DNA from: Ricordea florida
Lineage: Eukaryota; Cnidaria; Anthozoa; Corallimorpharia; Ricordeidae
Length of the DNA: 64,000 nt
Reading direction: 5' to 3'
Assembly: GCA_949710005.1 (NCBI GenBank)
Contig: OX453287.1
Coordinates: 14,439,366 to 14,503,365, forward strand
In this document: positions 12,101 through 23,767 of the stretch, piece after piece
Position numbering within the stretch: position 1 is the first letter of the stretch
How the letters are laid out: every line of letters starts with the position of its first letter
Translations under genes and position numbers: made by a program
The notes under the pieces: generated by a model
Told to the model about the DNA's origin: nothing
The model's input: only the letters and a program-made list of their open reading frames with translations
Databases searched by the model: none

Positions 12101-13387
12101 ACCTATGCATGGCTGCTTCAAAACCATTGTCCTAATGTTGCCTCCATAACAAACTTCTTGTCTATCAGTCTGTAAAAAGAAAAAAAAGTAATTCACCTGT
12201 TATCACATTTACATTATTAGTCGGGCAACCGACTATAGGTTTACACTCGAGTTTCATCGCAAATCGCAGTCACGTGCAATGGGAAATACCGCAGACACAT
12301 AATACGGGCGCAAACTTCTTTCTACGATGTCGAAGTCGATGGCGAATATGTTGAAAACAAATGGTGTCATCTTTTCTACGCTCAAACATACAGACCCACA
12401 AACCGTTCGCGGTAGGCCCACTCTAAAAGATGGCGTGTGTAATGAGCGTATATTTCGAAACGGGTCGTTCCGTGAACTGAACATAAAAGAATCAAATGAT
12501 CTAGCGAATGTCTCACTAGAATCAAACCAGAAATCAAACGAGTTACCAGTGAACAGAAAATGTGGACAGAGTGATGGCTCGCGAGTGGTGCCTCGCGATG
12601 AAACTCGAGGAAATGACAACAAAGATGCCACGTTGGAAACCAGGACCTTGGTACCCTTAGCATTTCTTTTTTGGACCACTCCGCACCATAAGTGGTCAAC
12701 ACTCATAACAGCACGTCTACCTGTTGCCCGACTTACGATCTTAGATCGTCTTGTTTGTAATAAAGACATTGACCCTTTATTTACATTTAATCCCATCTTG
12801 GTAGACTCTTTCTTTTTATCTATATCTTCACTTTTGTACTCTCCCTCGTAGCATTTCTATCTTGTATGGCACTCATCCCCAAGAAATGGTTGCTCACATT
12901 TGAACCACATTGTTTTCCTGATTTCAGCCAATCACAGCTACTGTTCTTTATTCTATTACACTATCGAAGATGAACTTAACATCGATGTCGGTAAGCATGT
13001 TAGCTATGTTTATCAACTAAGAATTATTTTGAATGAATAATGAACCAATTCATGGGCTCCTTTACGGCTAGACTTCAGAATACCCGGCCACTTATTTACA
13101 TACTGATGAATAACAAAAGAGTCCATTGTGATATACCTCGTTCTTCAAAAGCCCCCGACACATGTAAATGAAGTGGACGGGTATTCTGAAGTTAAAATGT
13201 AGTTGAATGCTGATATGTAGCGAGTATTACATAGGATCGAGGAAACGATTAACACCTTAGTGTTATGCGCTGACCTTTACTTGATTATGAATGAACTTAC
13301 CTTAAACCCCTGGTGCGAATTTTCTGTACTAGTTTTCTGTAAAAAAGTCTTCGTATTATAACCCTTCCACAATAGTGACGCCGCCAT
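9172..13387 (-). CDS. Small multi-exon candidate gene, function unknown
   Basis: A first exon (13301-13387) starts MAASLLWK and ends at a perfect GTAAGT donor. Exon 2 (12737-12856, 40 codons, Lys/Glu-rich) ends at GTAAGT. Exon 3 (12103-12169) ends at GTGAGT in phase 1. A phase-compatible terminal exon lies at 9172-9236 (acceptor TCTTACAG), giving about 113 residues with a Gln/Glu-rich tail. Further exons may lie in between, for example an open Lys-rich stretch near 11.1-11.3 kb. The gene is divergent from the Merlin transposase, with starts about 320 bp apart, so the two may share a promoter region. I do not recognise the protein. It may be host cargo or part of the element. Confidence 0.35.
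10040..10466. repeat. Internal minisatellite with CAGCGAGTCA core
   Basis: About 17 imperfect units of roughly 24 bp (CCTCAGCGAGTCAAGACCCA and variants). All three frames are open across most of it, which reflects the unit composition rather than coding. The CGAGTCA core is shared with the terminal arrays of the same element. Confidence 0.85.
13072..13192. repeat. Hairpin-forming inverted repeat
   Basis: 13072-13100 and 13163-13192 are inverted copies of about 29 bp (ACTTCAGAATACCCG...) with two or three mismatches and a 62-base loop. It lies between exons 1 and 2 of the minus-strand candidate gene. Confidence 0.75.
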
Positions 13388-13708
13388 GCTAAGCCAGAGA
13401 GGACGCGAATTCGATATCCACGTTGTACACGTGAGATGCCCATAAATGGATTTTAACGTTACAAGGGATGTCACCAAAGTCTTGATCGAACAATGGGAGC
13501 ACAGAACTCATTTCCGGCGGTATATTTTTGACAGGGTTGTTAAAGATTACATGACACGGTCACAGCAAAGGTTCATATAAAACCATTTCAATATTTCATC
13601 AATTTGCCCCAAAAAAGGCTGTTCGTTTATGGGTAATTGACCTGTAGGCCCTCTGCTGGAAACATGTGCCATCAAATCCTCATAACAGCTGCTCGAGTAC
13701 TGTGAAAT

Positions 13709-16211
13709 ATGTCACAAAAAAGGAAATCAATTATTCGCTGTTATACCGGAAGTTACTTATTAAATACACCAGAAAATTTAAAGCCATTCTATTTCGCTCG
13801 GTCGACGCATCTCGCAGACGCTATAAATTGTAAGGAAACTTATCCATCAAATCCGTTGGAAATGGACCTGGATTATTTTACTAGGTTAAGGCAGGGCCCT
13901 GTAGCTCGACTTATCAGTTGGCTGCAACATCGCAGTTTGCTGGCGAATCCTCTCCACTGCTCTGGTTGCAACAAGGATATGGAGTTCGTTGAACGCGAAG
14001 CAGGACACGTTGACGGTTATCAATGGTTTGTTCCATCTCTTTTACTATTGTTATTTATTTTGTTCTCGCCTTTCGGGAAACTGCCGCGAAAGCGTTACTC
14101 TGGTCGGCCCCAGAGGTTTTTCTCGATTTTTTTTTTCCGCATGAGAGAGCAGCGTTGAAAAATCAAGAAAAAACTTTTGTTGACCAGGGTACAAAAGCGT
14201 CCGCTTTGTCTGATAAATTTACCAAATTCAACATTGCTTGATCAACATTGTTCTTTGACATCAATGGGCAGGAAAATTTTTAAGAAATCTATCTTTCTAT
14301 TTCACGTTTATCAAGAGTCTAGATGCTATGATTGTAAGAGACGAAAGAGTCCAAAAACGTGGGCACGTGGCAATCAGTCCAAACAAAGGGGTGTGGCAAC
14401 CGAGAAAGTGGAGACAGGCGAAATGTCGTAGATTTTTTGGAGGGATAGGGGTTTTTGAGAGAATTGAGAAAGGGAGTTCCACTGTTTGATTGTTTGTTTG
14501 TTTCTAAAGGGGCTCACAACAGTCCCGTTCATTTTGTTTAATTTTGCCAATTACTCGCCCTCAATCGCTATGGAACTTAAACTAAGCAAAGAAATTACAT
14601 GTAAATGACAAAATCAGAGATCCGACACAAACAAATACTTATCCTGAGCATTATTTTTGAAGTTGCAATCAGCAGGGATCAACTTTGAAAAACTGTTAGG
14701 CTGAACAGTTTCAAAAACCTTAATTTCAATCCGTTTCCATCCTCTTCAGTTTTGCCCATCCCTGGCATCTCTTGTTTCTGTTATGTTATTTGAATCTTCC
14801 TTTAAAGATCTAAGTGGTTATTTTTATGTTTCTCTTAATTTAACGGGCATTTTGGAATTTCCTAATTTGGCTGAATTTCGTGACACAGCTCCTTTAATTT
14901 CTCCTTTTCACCCGTTTTTCCCCTGCGAGGCCGGTAAAAAACGATCTCGCGGGGACTTAGTTTTTTTTAACCTTTTCTATAACCTTTTCTTTTAGGAGAT
15001 GTAAAACATGTAAGAAAAGGCGCAGTCTGAGGACAAATAGTTTTCTTGGAGAATTTCCAAAAATAAGCTTGGGTGAACTCCTTCTCTTGATTTATTTCTG
15101 GTCGATGGACGTGACCAGGGAAAAGACGGCCAGAATGATGTCAGTCAACGTAAATCTCGTGTGCCGGGTCTTTCGGCGCTTAGAAGATGCATGCTCCCTT
15201 GACATAGAGCGGAATCCCTTTATCCCTTTTGGAGGGACATCAGTGATCAAGTGCGATGAAAGCAAATTTAATCACAAAGCTAAGGTGAGGAAAAACAGAA
15301 ATAAGGTCAAAGGAAAGCTTGGTAGAATCGGTATCCGGGGGCCTTGGCTTTAACTATAAACAAGAGCTCTTAGTATAGAGTATCCTGATGCAGCGTTAGA
15401 AGACGTTACACAATTATCAAAGTCAGTCACATAACAAAACAAAAATAACAACTTATATCATATGAATGCGCAATTTCAAACGACATCTCGAAAAGCGCAG
15501 TATAGCAATGGTAAATTAAATAACTCTATCAATTGATTCCATTAGTTTTTATATTCCTGAAAAATGAACGCTAGAAATAAAGAAGGGGAAAAAAGAACAC
15601 CCAATTTTACACGTGACAAGAATTCAATAGCCGTTTTGTAGTGCTCTATAATCAGAAACAAGAATTTATCTCATAATTCATTTTTCCCGTTTCCTTTTTA
15701 AGCTCAGTCCTTTTCTGCGATTAAGAAAAATAATATTCGCGATCTTGATCCGATCTTTGATGTGGTCAATTAAAGGACAGGTCTCAAAGCAAATCATGGT
15801 CGACAAACTCCCCAACCAGCTAAAGATAATTGATTTCAGTGACGTTTTTGGTAAAGTCTTTTTATTTTCTCATAACAGTACAATAGAGGACGTCATGCAC
15901 CAGACTCATGGGTTTTTGGTGTGATCAACACCGAAATGAGGCCTTCCCGGGGATTTTTTCAAGTCGTGGACAGACGCGATCGTGCGACTCTTTTGCCGAT
16001 TCTGGAGAGGTGCCTCCAACCTGGAAGCGTGGTATACACCGACGATTGGGGAGCGTACAGCAATCTCGAACGCCACCTTCCTAATCATGTCGGCCATCAT
16101 CACGTTGTGGTCCACCGTGACAACTTTGTTGATCCGGCTACTGGGGTCCACACACAGGAAGCGGAGTCTGCCTGGGCTACCCTGAAGTTGCCAATCAAAG
16201 GTCGAAGTTAA
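13709..16211 (+). CDS. Merlin/IS1595-type DDE transposase, probably C-terminally frameshifted
   Basis: Three exons join in phase: 13709-14025, 14996-15284 and 15879-16211, giving 312 residues from the ATG at 13709. An N-terminal zinc ribbon is formed by CSGC in exon 1 and CKTC in exon 2, split across the first intron just before the GYQWRC motif. The catalytic triad is visible as CDES (Asp193), YTDDW (Asp257) and QEAES (Glu298), the spacing and motifs of the ISXO2-like/IS1595 fold used by Merlin transposases. The reading frame stops at 16209. A family-like C-terminal stretch (GIERRDLQ...) resumes in another frame at 16214-16342, which suggests a 5-base insertion near 16208-16212. The enzyme would cut and paste the inner element by binding its ends. 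Confidence 0.8.
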
Positions 16212-16213
16212 GG

Positions 16214-16342
16214 GGGATCGAGCGTCGTGATCTGCAGTCCTACTTGGATGACAGAATGTGGAGACAGTGGAGAGGGCTGGATAATATCATCGCCAATTTT
16301 TTGCCTGTTATTGCTTCACAGTATAGGGACTATTCAGTGTGA
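16214..16342 (+). pseudogene. Out-of-frame C-terminal remnant of the Merlin transposase
   Basis: This frame reads GIERRDLQSYLDDRMWRQW and continues to a TGA at 16340-16342. It matches the usual C-terminal extension after the catalytic Glu in this family, but it is shifted relative to the upstream exon by the bases around TTAAG at 16208-16212. Confidence 0.65.
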
Positions 16343-16508
16343 CTGGAGCAATCGATTAATACTTAAGCCGAGGTTTATTAGTTATGTGCCAACTACATGT
16401 TAAGGTGTTTCAAGAAGAGTTTGTATATATCGTACAACAAATTCAACCAATTTCAAAATCTTAATAGATGTCAAAACAAAATTATTTATCAGGCAGGAAT
16501 TATATCAC

Positions 16509-17160
16509 CTTTAAGGTGTTCCGATATAGTTTCAGAGGCCATACCGATATTTTTCAATCGCTTTCAAAGTGATTTCATCCTTGACTGATCGCTATAACAT
16601 TTTCACCAATGATTGACTATAGATTGAAATTTGTCAAAATGTAGGTTTTAGTAAATCGATATTACTATGACAACAATATAAATGACTCAAAGCGTCATAG
16701 TGCTGCTTAATATTATATTTCGATGCTAGGAAATTTTGGAGTGTTTTCGTTCTTGCGATCTTAGAAACTAGCCCGTTTTCTCACCACCCGCTGTATAAAA
16801 TTTGGACGTTTAGCGCTTTTTGGTATTTCTCTGAAACGAAAATCTCTTCAGATAATCTTCTTCTTCTTCTTCTTCTTCTTTGCTTAACAGCAAACTTAAA
16901 ATTGCTAGTGTTGGTTTTTTAGTAGCAGGTCTAGATCGCGCAAATTTCGCTTTTCTCAATTTCAAAGTTTGTTGTTTAGTGTTGTCATAGTAATATCGAT
17001 TTTACTTAAACTACATTTTCAAAACTTTCAATCCATTACCCAATAACTGGTGAAAATTCTATAGCGATCGGACAAAGAAAAATTAAAACCACTTGTAAGG
17101 CGATTGAAAAATATCGGTATGGCCTCTGAAAAACTGTATCGAAACACCTTCATTGAGCCT
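16509..17160. mobile_element. Foldback/MITE-like element, ~650 bp
   Basis: About 165 bp at each end (16509-16675 and 16978-17158) are diverged inverted copies beginning AAGGTGTTYCGATA. A TTC microsatellite lies at about 16856-16880. There is no coding capacity and no clear target duplication. Confidence 0.65.
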
Positions 17161-17746
17161 TAAAGTTAGAAATTTAAATCTTAGATCAGTTGCATTGGTA
17201 GAAATCTGAATCGCTTGATTAAAATTGCTTTGTTAAGTTTGTAGATAAGTGTACTAGAAGATCACATGTTGAATAAGAAAAATCAAACGGAAAACAGAGA
17301 AGAAGAAAAGAACAAAGGGAAATGGCGATAATAATACTCACAAATACCTAAAGGGTTATATCGTTTAGTTGTTAATAAGTATACCGAGCCTTACCGAGTG
17401 TCCTTTTTTCCGTCTCATTGTAATAATAGAAGCCTACATTGATTAAATGTGATCAATGTGGAATCTGTCTGTTTTTTTTAGTTACGTTTGCCTTAATAAG
17501 CGAGTGGTAAGGGGTCCGGTTTCCGTATTACTTTTCGATTCAACACCGGCATGGAATAAAAGCAGGCTCTTATACGTGAAGTTGTTAACAGCCCCCCCTC
17601 CCCTCCCCCGCCACGGGCGAGCCACAGTTGCTCGGCAACTTTTGACAACTTCTACCACTTTTAGCATAGTGAGCAACTTCTTAGGTTTTTGACAACTTTG
17701 TTTAAAAAAACAAAAATCGGCTAACTCAAAAAAACCCAGTCAGGAA

Positions 17747-17800
17747 CATCCCGTAAGCGACCGCCAAAAATGTCAAGCCCAGTTGGTTGCTTACGGGATT
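17747..17800. repeat. Short inverted repeat CCCGTAAGCGACC / GGTTGCTTACGGG
   Basis: Stems of about 13 bp surround a loop of about 25 bases. It may be the tip of an old foldback repeat. The surrounding 17161-20559 contains poly-C (about 18713-18729) and short exon-like frames but no gene I can support. Confidence 0.5.
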
Positions 17801-20559
17801 TGGTCGCGTAGCAGAGTTCAAACATGATAGGTATCGTGTTTTTCGATTGTGCTACGTCTACAAAAATGGTGCTTTTTTAAACTGAAACGGACGCAAAATT
17901 AACCGAAGTCAAAAATGAACGAACCTTAACGGCTAGTGTACATGTGGTTTCAAGAGGAGCAAGGTTCGTGTCTTGTAACTTAAACTGCAGTAGATACAAA
18001 ATTAATGTACCTCCTTTTTTGGTAAAGAAGAAGTCAAGAGATGATTGCTCGAGCTACTTTAGATACGAAATACACAGCACAATACAATTTTCCCCTCTAT
18101 TATCTGTCAAGTGATCGCTTACGAGTATAGAATCAGTATAGAAATGTAAACTTAAAACAATTTGGAAAACTGGTTGCTTAAAAGAGGTGGACGCAACTGA
18201 AGGCTCCACTATACCAAGAAAGCCGTTTGAACACCTGGCTTATTAACGTTTTAGTAAAGCAAGCGAAGCAGAATGCTAGATAGTTTAATAACGTTAACCT
18301 TTTTCTGTTGCCGGTCAGCGCCGCTGGCCCAGCGGGACGACAATATTTCCAAAATGGTGGCCACGAAATGTAAAAGCTCGTTAAAGGAAAAACGTTTTTC
18401 TAACTCTGAAGTCGACCCGTGGTCAAAGGAAGCTGAAAACCCTGTCAGATATGCAAAAAGGATGGGAGCAAATTTACAAGAGCCAGAGAAATCTGCAATA
18501 ATAAGAAAAAAGGAGCAACGTTTAAGCAACTCTTAACTGATAAAGGCAGAACATGGGCTTTCAAGATAAAGGCATTTGAACTCAAGTTTTCTTGAACAGA
18601 GAAGATGGATTAATAAGCCCCTCCACGTAAAACCCCTCGACATATAAGCCACCCAAAGTCATAACGAAAAAAAATCCTCCGTCAAATAACCCTTCCAAAT
18701 ATAAGCCCCCCTCCCCCCCCCCCCCCCAGCTCAAGGGACTTGTACTTGGAAGTTTCCCTCAAAGGCTAAGGCTAGCCCAATCGATTTTTGAAACGCAAAT
18801 TTCCTTCATAGATAAGCTAATCCAAAGATTAACCCCTCCATAAACCCCTCAAAAAGTGCCTTTGAAAAATATAGGCCGCAGGACTTATTTCACGGTATTT
18901 GCAAAGAGCAGCAAATTTGTGCAAATCCACTTTCTCGTCCAGTGATAGAACAATCTCTACCAGTCAGTAAATTGAAGTAAGAGAATGAAGATAAATCCCT
19001 TTTAATGAGACAATACATAACATGTACTTCTACTTCAGTGTAGACCCGCGTGCACGTGATAAGGGATTTGCCGTAACATATTATGCATGCAACCAACAAT
19101 AGGCCCAAAATACAGGCCACACCCACCAATGACAAACACCTTATTTACCTTTAAAAATAAAAAAAAATCCCAGAAAGCAACATTTTTATAAGAACCTTCT
19201 TAGCCTAGCTTGGAAAAACTTAAGCTCTTATACGCATGTTTTTACTGTAAACTCGGGATCGAGAAAATACGTTATACTCAATCAGAATGCGAGTTTAAGT
19301 GGGTAAGAAAAATATTTTTACGGAAATTTTCAGGTCAGTGTAACATGGTTATTTTTTTTGTCTTGCGCCCTTGACTGAATTGTACTCATTTTGGTTGGGT
19401 TTGAAAGATCTCTTCACTCTGCACAAGTCAACGTACAAAACGTGATGACATTACAAGTGGAAGAAGCGATGTGGATCCGCACTGGCGATTACGAGCGGCT
19501 CCTGGGCAAATGGGTAAAAGGAAAGCAAAAACGTTGTTTTGTGTGAAGTTTTTGAGGCCATATGGACCGCGTGCGTACTTGTCAGCTAAATGGTCACTCT
19601 AGGTCCCTGAGTGTTAGGGCCACAATAATAGTAACAATAATATTGATGGTGGTGGTGATAATGATTGTGTTGTTCTCTGAGTTTGTGTGGTTTGATGAAA
19701 CACTACAATAGCGCTTTTTCCTGGCAATAACCACTAAAATCTTGTTAAATCTCTGGTCATACCATCACAGGTTATGAAATCGGATTTCTTCGTTACCCGT
19801 GCTACTAGTAAAATCTTAAAAATGTTTTTCTCATACAATCACCTTGTGCCTGAAGGAGACTACTTTTATGGGCAATTAACCCGATAATACGGATGGCAGC
19901 TAAATGGTAGTATCAAAATTACAGAAAATGTATGGAAAAATTGAGGTTTTCTAAAAACCGATCACGGACTTCTTTGCACTCCAGATTTAGTGTATTGTTT
20001 CTTTGAACTCGTAAGTTACTCTTTTCACAGAGAAATCATCAAACACATAAATTAAGAAAGAATTAGCTGGCTTTGAATTCTAATACAAATCTCGATTTCC
20101 CACCATCTTGCCGTGATTACCCAGTGGTGACGGTTGTATTGCTAAGCCTGAGCTTTTTCGATGCATTTCTCTTAGGTAATCAGTGTAAGCATTCACCTGG
20201 TTGAAATGGCAACTATGCTTTAACTTAAGAAATTCATTCTGCTTGTGGCTTGTGTTTAGTACCCGGCTGGCCTTTCACAGCTATCTCTGACAACAGAATA
20301 ATCAGATTCCTGTTCGACAATTAATCAATATGCCCTAACTGGCCCTGAATGCATTTTCATCGAGTTTGCGAATGTTTTGATGGCTTGAAATCGATAAATG
20401 AGGGTGGTGCAGATTTGTGAAGCAGTGAAAACGTTGTAGCATGTATTGATATGTTCGAAAGCGTACAATAAATCGCGAATGTATGAATTCGCGCTGATAT
20501 ACATTTTAAAAGAGAGACCACGTTTCTGTTGGAGTAAGAATTAAAAAATCTAGTATATT

Positions 20560-21140
20560 ACGTAGCTAATTCATATTTAAAAACTAAACGATTAATAAAA
20601 GAGTTTTTAAAACGCATATTGTTAACCTTAGATTTGAAACAAGATTTTGATTATAACTGGATAGTTTAACACGAGGCATAATAGATAAAAGTGCATGGAT
20701 GTTCTTTAGCATTAGAATCTTGTTTTTGGTAATTTTACAGTCTTGCCTTTCTAAGAAATCTTAAACACTTACGGGCTTAGACGAATATTTCATTTCTAAA
20801 TAGCGGTCTAAGAAACATTGTACAGGTGTAAGATCGGACTCGGACGCGACGTAGACAGATAATGCGTAATTGATATTAGGCAGGACTATTGCATTAAAGA
20901 GAAGGTTTATTTCTGACTGATTGTACCCCTGTCACATCTGGAAGGCGACGCCCAAAATCTCTACTTCTTTGCAGCTTGGTATCATCCCAATAGATGAATA
21001 GAGATCGCGATTGCCTGTCTTTTTGATCGTCAACTCTTTACATTTGCTTGAATTGCAACACATTCCTTCTGTATTTCTTGTACAAAAGAAATGCCAAGAG
21101 TCTTTCGTGGTCTCATTATCAGTATTCAAAATAGAGGACA
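20560..21140 (-). pseudogene. Decayed CR1/L2-like LINE reverse transcriptase fragment
   Basis: On the minus strand the C-terminal half of a non-LTR reverse transcriptase can be read: KCKELTIKK, EILGVAFQ, then, after a break, FNAIVLPNINYALSVY, followed by stops. These blocks lie downstream of the YADD centre in CR1/L2-like enzymes. Internal stops and shifts show it is dead. Confidence 0.65.
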
Positions 21141-21419
21141 TGCCGCCTTATATTATATTCAGTTGTAATACCGTACTTGTATTTGGTCTTTATTGTTCTC
21201 TGTATAGATGTGTGTGTGTCTGTATCTGTTAAATTTATGCACTAATCAAATCAAGTCCCCCCCCCCTTACCAGCCCCCGTAATAGAACAGGAATTAAGGC
21301 GTCTATGCCGGGGATTTAACGCGTATATTACCGGTGTGAAGTCTCCGGGGGAATAATTTAACACCTAATTTTAGCAGGGATTTTAATAATGCATCGGAAG
21401 TTACCTTTAGTTATTACCC

Positions 21420-21570
21420 GGGAGTAGTCCTTTATATAAGTCACATAGGTATGTGCCGGCCCAAAGGGTATGGTGTTTGGGTCTTGGTGTGAAAACGGGT
21501 ATACACTTTGCCCATTTTGGTCTGGAATCGGGTATGCTTTTCAAGGAAACTACGGGAGTGTATCCTACAA
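21420..21570 (+). repeat. Dispersed repeat with CCAAAGGGTATGG block
   Basis: The text GTATGTGCCGGCCCAAAGGG and CATTTTGGTCTGGAATCGGG resembles a dispersed repeat I recall from coral genomes. This assignment is from memory only. It abuts the LINE fragment that follows. Confidence 0.4.
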
Positions 21571-22130
21571 CCGAGCCCGCAGCGAATAGCTATGCAACCC
21601 GACAAGTTAAACAATTTCTTTGCATCCCCGGCCGAATGCACCATTGGCACCCACGCCCACCATGTTGATGAGTACGCCTCGATTATAAACTTGATTCAAT
21701 CACTCCTTGCAAACTTTGATGAAGGGTTTCAAATCAGGACCATTACTTCTAGGAGCCATCCATGAGTTACGCAATATTCGATCAGACCGTTGACTGGTCG
21801 TGATAACATCCCTGCAAACATGATTACGACCTTTATCAATACTACTAGTGCTTTCAAAGGTTTATGAACGATTGGTTTTCCGTAAGCTATCTGATTTTAT
21901 TGATAAGAGCAATGTTTCGCAACAGTAACATTTCTGCCTATCAAAAGGACGTAAAAGGGACAATCGACCACTACTGTACTTCAAGCTATACGAGATGACA
22001 TATATAGTAAAAGCCATGAAATGTTCGGAGGCAACTATGATGATCTTAGCCGACTTCTCCAAAGCCTTCGATACGATCTGTTTCAGAAATCTTATCACCA
22101 AGATGAGTAAAAATAGGTTTCTCTAGAAAC
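21570..22130 (+). pseudogene. Decayed CR1-like LINE reverse transcriptase fragment
   Basis: Plus-strand pieces in shifting frames read LNNFFASPAE, then a degraded GRDNIPA region, KVYERLV and ILADFSKAFDT. That is the order of the N-terminal half of a CR1-like reverse transcriptase, up to the first catalytic Asp block. It has several frameshifts. Confidence 0.65.
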
Positions 22131-22849
22131 TTCCTGGTATGGACACTCAATTATGTTACGTATCATTAAAAATTCGTACAGCATGACACTAGTACAACTC
22201 GGTTCTAGACCTCGAATTTATTAAGGCTAATTTAGCAACTGAACGGGAACGTCATTTGACTACGGCGCGCGCAAATCAAACAGCTGGTTTAGCCTATGGC
22301 AGAGGACCAAATTGGGCACCGGAAGTCGTGTTTAGTCAGGAGCCCACTCTTGCCTGGTTTAGTCTTTTCCGCGCGCTTGCCGATCGTCAACTGACTTTCC
22401 CGTCCTTTTGCTAAATCAGTCGCATTTGCCGAAAGCCCAACACAAAAATAAAGAAACGGTTAAGGAAACTGCCAAGTGTATTCTAAGGTATTCATAATCT
22501 ATGAATTGAGTTCGGCACGGCAGTAGCACGGCGTTTGAAAAGGGCCTAAGCAACCTCGCTGGAGATATTGTCCACGATGCCTTTCTTTAATATTAAAACC
22601 TTTCCCTGTTCAGTGTCAACTAGATAAAGAGCCGTTATTTTTTGTTCTCCCAACCGTTTCTTTTCCCTTCAAAACTAAACACAACACAATGTTAAACTTC
22701 TTCATAAGTTTAATTTGCCTTTGAAAATATCTTTACTGTATTGACAGTACCGCTCCCTTGATTGATAAATAGACGCACTTTTATATCATAGATACTGAGA
22801 TTTCCTCACGAAAGAAAGAGTGCGTAAAAATGATACGTAAAATGCATTA

Positions 22850-22955
22850 GCCAATAGGAAACGCGAACGATGAAAACTCACTAGTGAAAAAACGTCGTTC
22901 GTCCAATCACAAACGCGAACGACGAAAACTCACTAGTGAACAACATCGCATCGCG
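22850..22955. repeat. Two tandem ~58-bp units
   Basis: The text CCAATAGGAAACGCGAACGA...CTCACTAGTGAA is followed by a second, slightly changed copy CCAATCACAAACGCGAACGA...CTCACTAGTGAA. Confidence 0.6.
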
Positions 22956-23224
22956 ATTTCGATTAAATTTGAACCTATAAGCCTCAGTCAGGTTTTTTTT
23001 TTTCAGTTCAAAAATGTTTATAAAAGTTGTGAAGGTATACTGACTGACGTTTTATTTCTTGTGTTCCTTCATTAAATATTTGATTTTGAAAGAGAAACTG
23101 ATGTTTTAGTTATTCTAGTTTTACACGCATACATTGCAGTTGAATGGGTTCCCTAAACACGCGCGTAAGATTGACAAAATTTGGCTTTTCAAAAATCTCA
23201 GTTTCTATAAAATAAACAAATTAC

Positions 23225-23370
23225 ACCATGGAGAATGTTTTGTACGATTTTTAATTCACTCGTTGAGTTGTATCAGAAAACTCACTCGTTCGCTCCGCTC
23301 ACTCGTTCGTATTCTGATACTACTCAACTCGTGAATAAAAATCCGGTACGCGCGCATTTTCCATGGAGTA
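23225..23370. repeat. Foldback repeat (ACTCGTTGAGTTGTATCAGA stems)
   Basis: About 23227-23280 and 23312-23366 are inverted, imperfect copies running from CCATGGAG to TATCAGA. The centre contains CACTCGTTCGCTCCGCTCAC. It has the form of a small MITE. Confidence 0.6.
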
Positions 23371-23767
23371 ATCTCTATATATCCTGTCCCTTAAAAATTG
23401 AAATACAAGCAGTGGTAGGCTTCTGCAATTCGGTCTCATCTTTTCATTTTCTGTTACATAAGAGTACTAGTCCTGGACTGTTTAGGTACAAAAAGATCAT
23501 TTTATTTGTGACATGCCTGTGTTGAAGTGCCCATACCCTGAAAATGTGTATTTTTTAATTATAAGTACATATTGCTTCAAGAGAAAAAATCTATTTGAAC
23601 CGAACGTTTTCTTGAAATGTACGATCAGCGGAACGGTTGTACTAAGTCTTAAAAAAATTCTTAAAATAAGGTCAGGTAGAAATGTGTTGTTAATGGTAAT
23701 ATAATAAACATTTTTAGTTTATTGGCACTTTCTGTAAGTGGTAGTCCAGGAACATAAAGAAACACCG

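Noticed and set aside
12254..12796. Long open frames on both strands (180 codons minus, 174 codons plus)
   Set aside because: Only the minus-strand part from 12737 up joins splice-consistent exons; the rest lies past a perfect GTAAGT donor, and the plus frame looks like a shadow.
18345..18536. Plus-strand frame with SKMVATKCKSSLKEKRF
   Set aside because: Looks slightly coding, but no splice partner or known motif was found, and the opposite strand is open as well.
19402..19512. Possible exon ending DYERLLGKW before GTAAAA
   Set aside because: Reasonable codon use, but the acceptor is weak and no neighbouring exon joins it.
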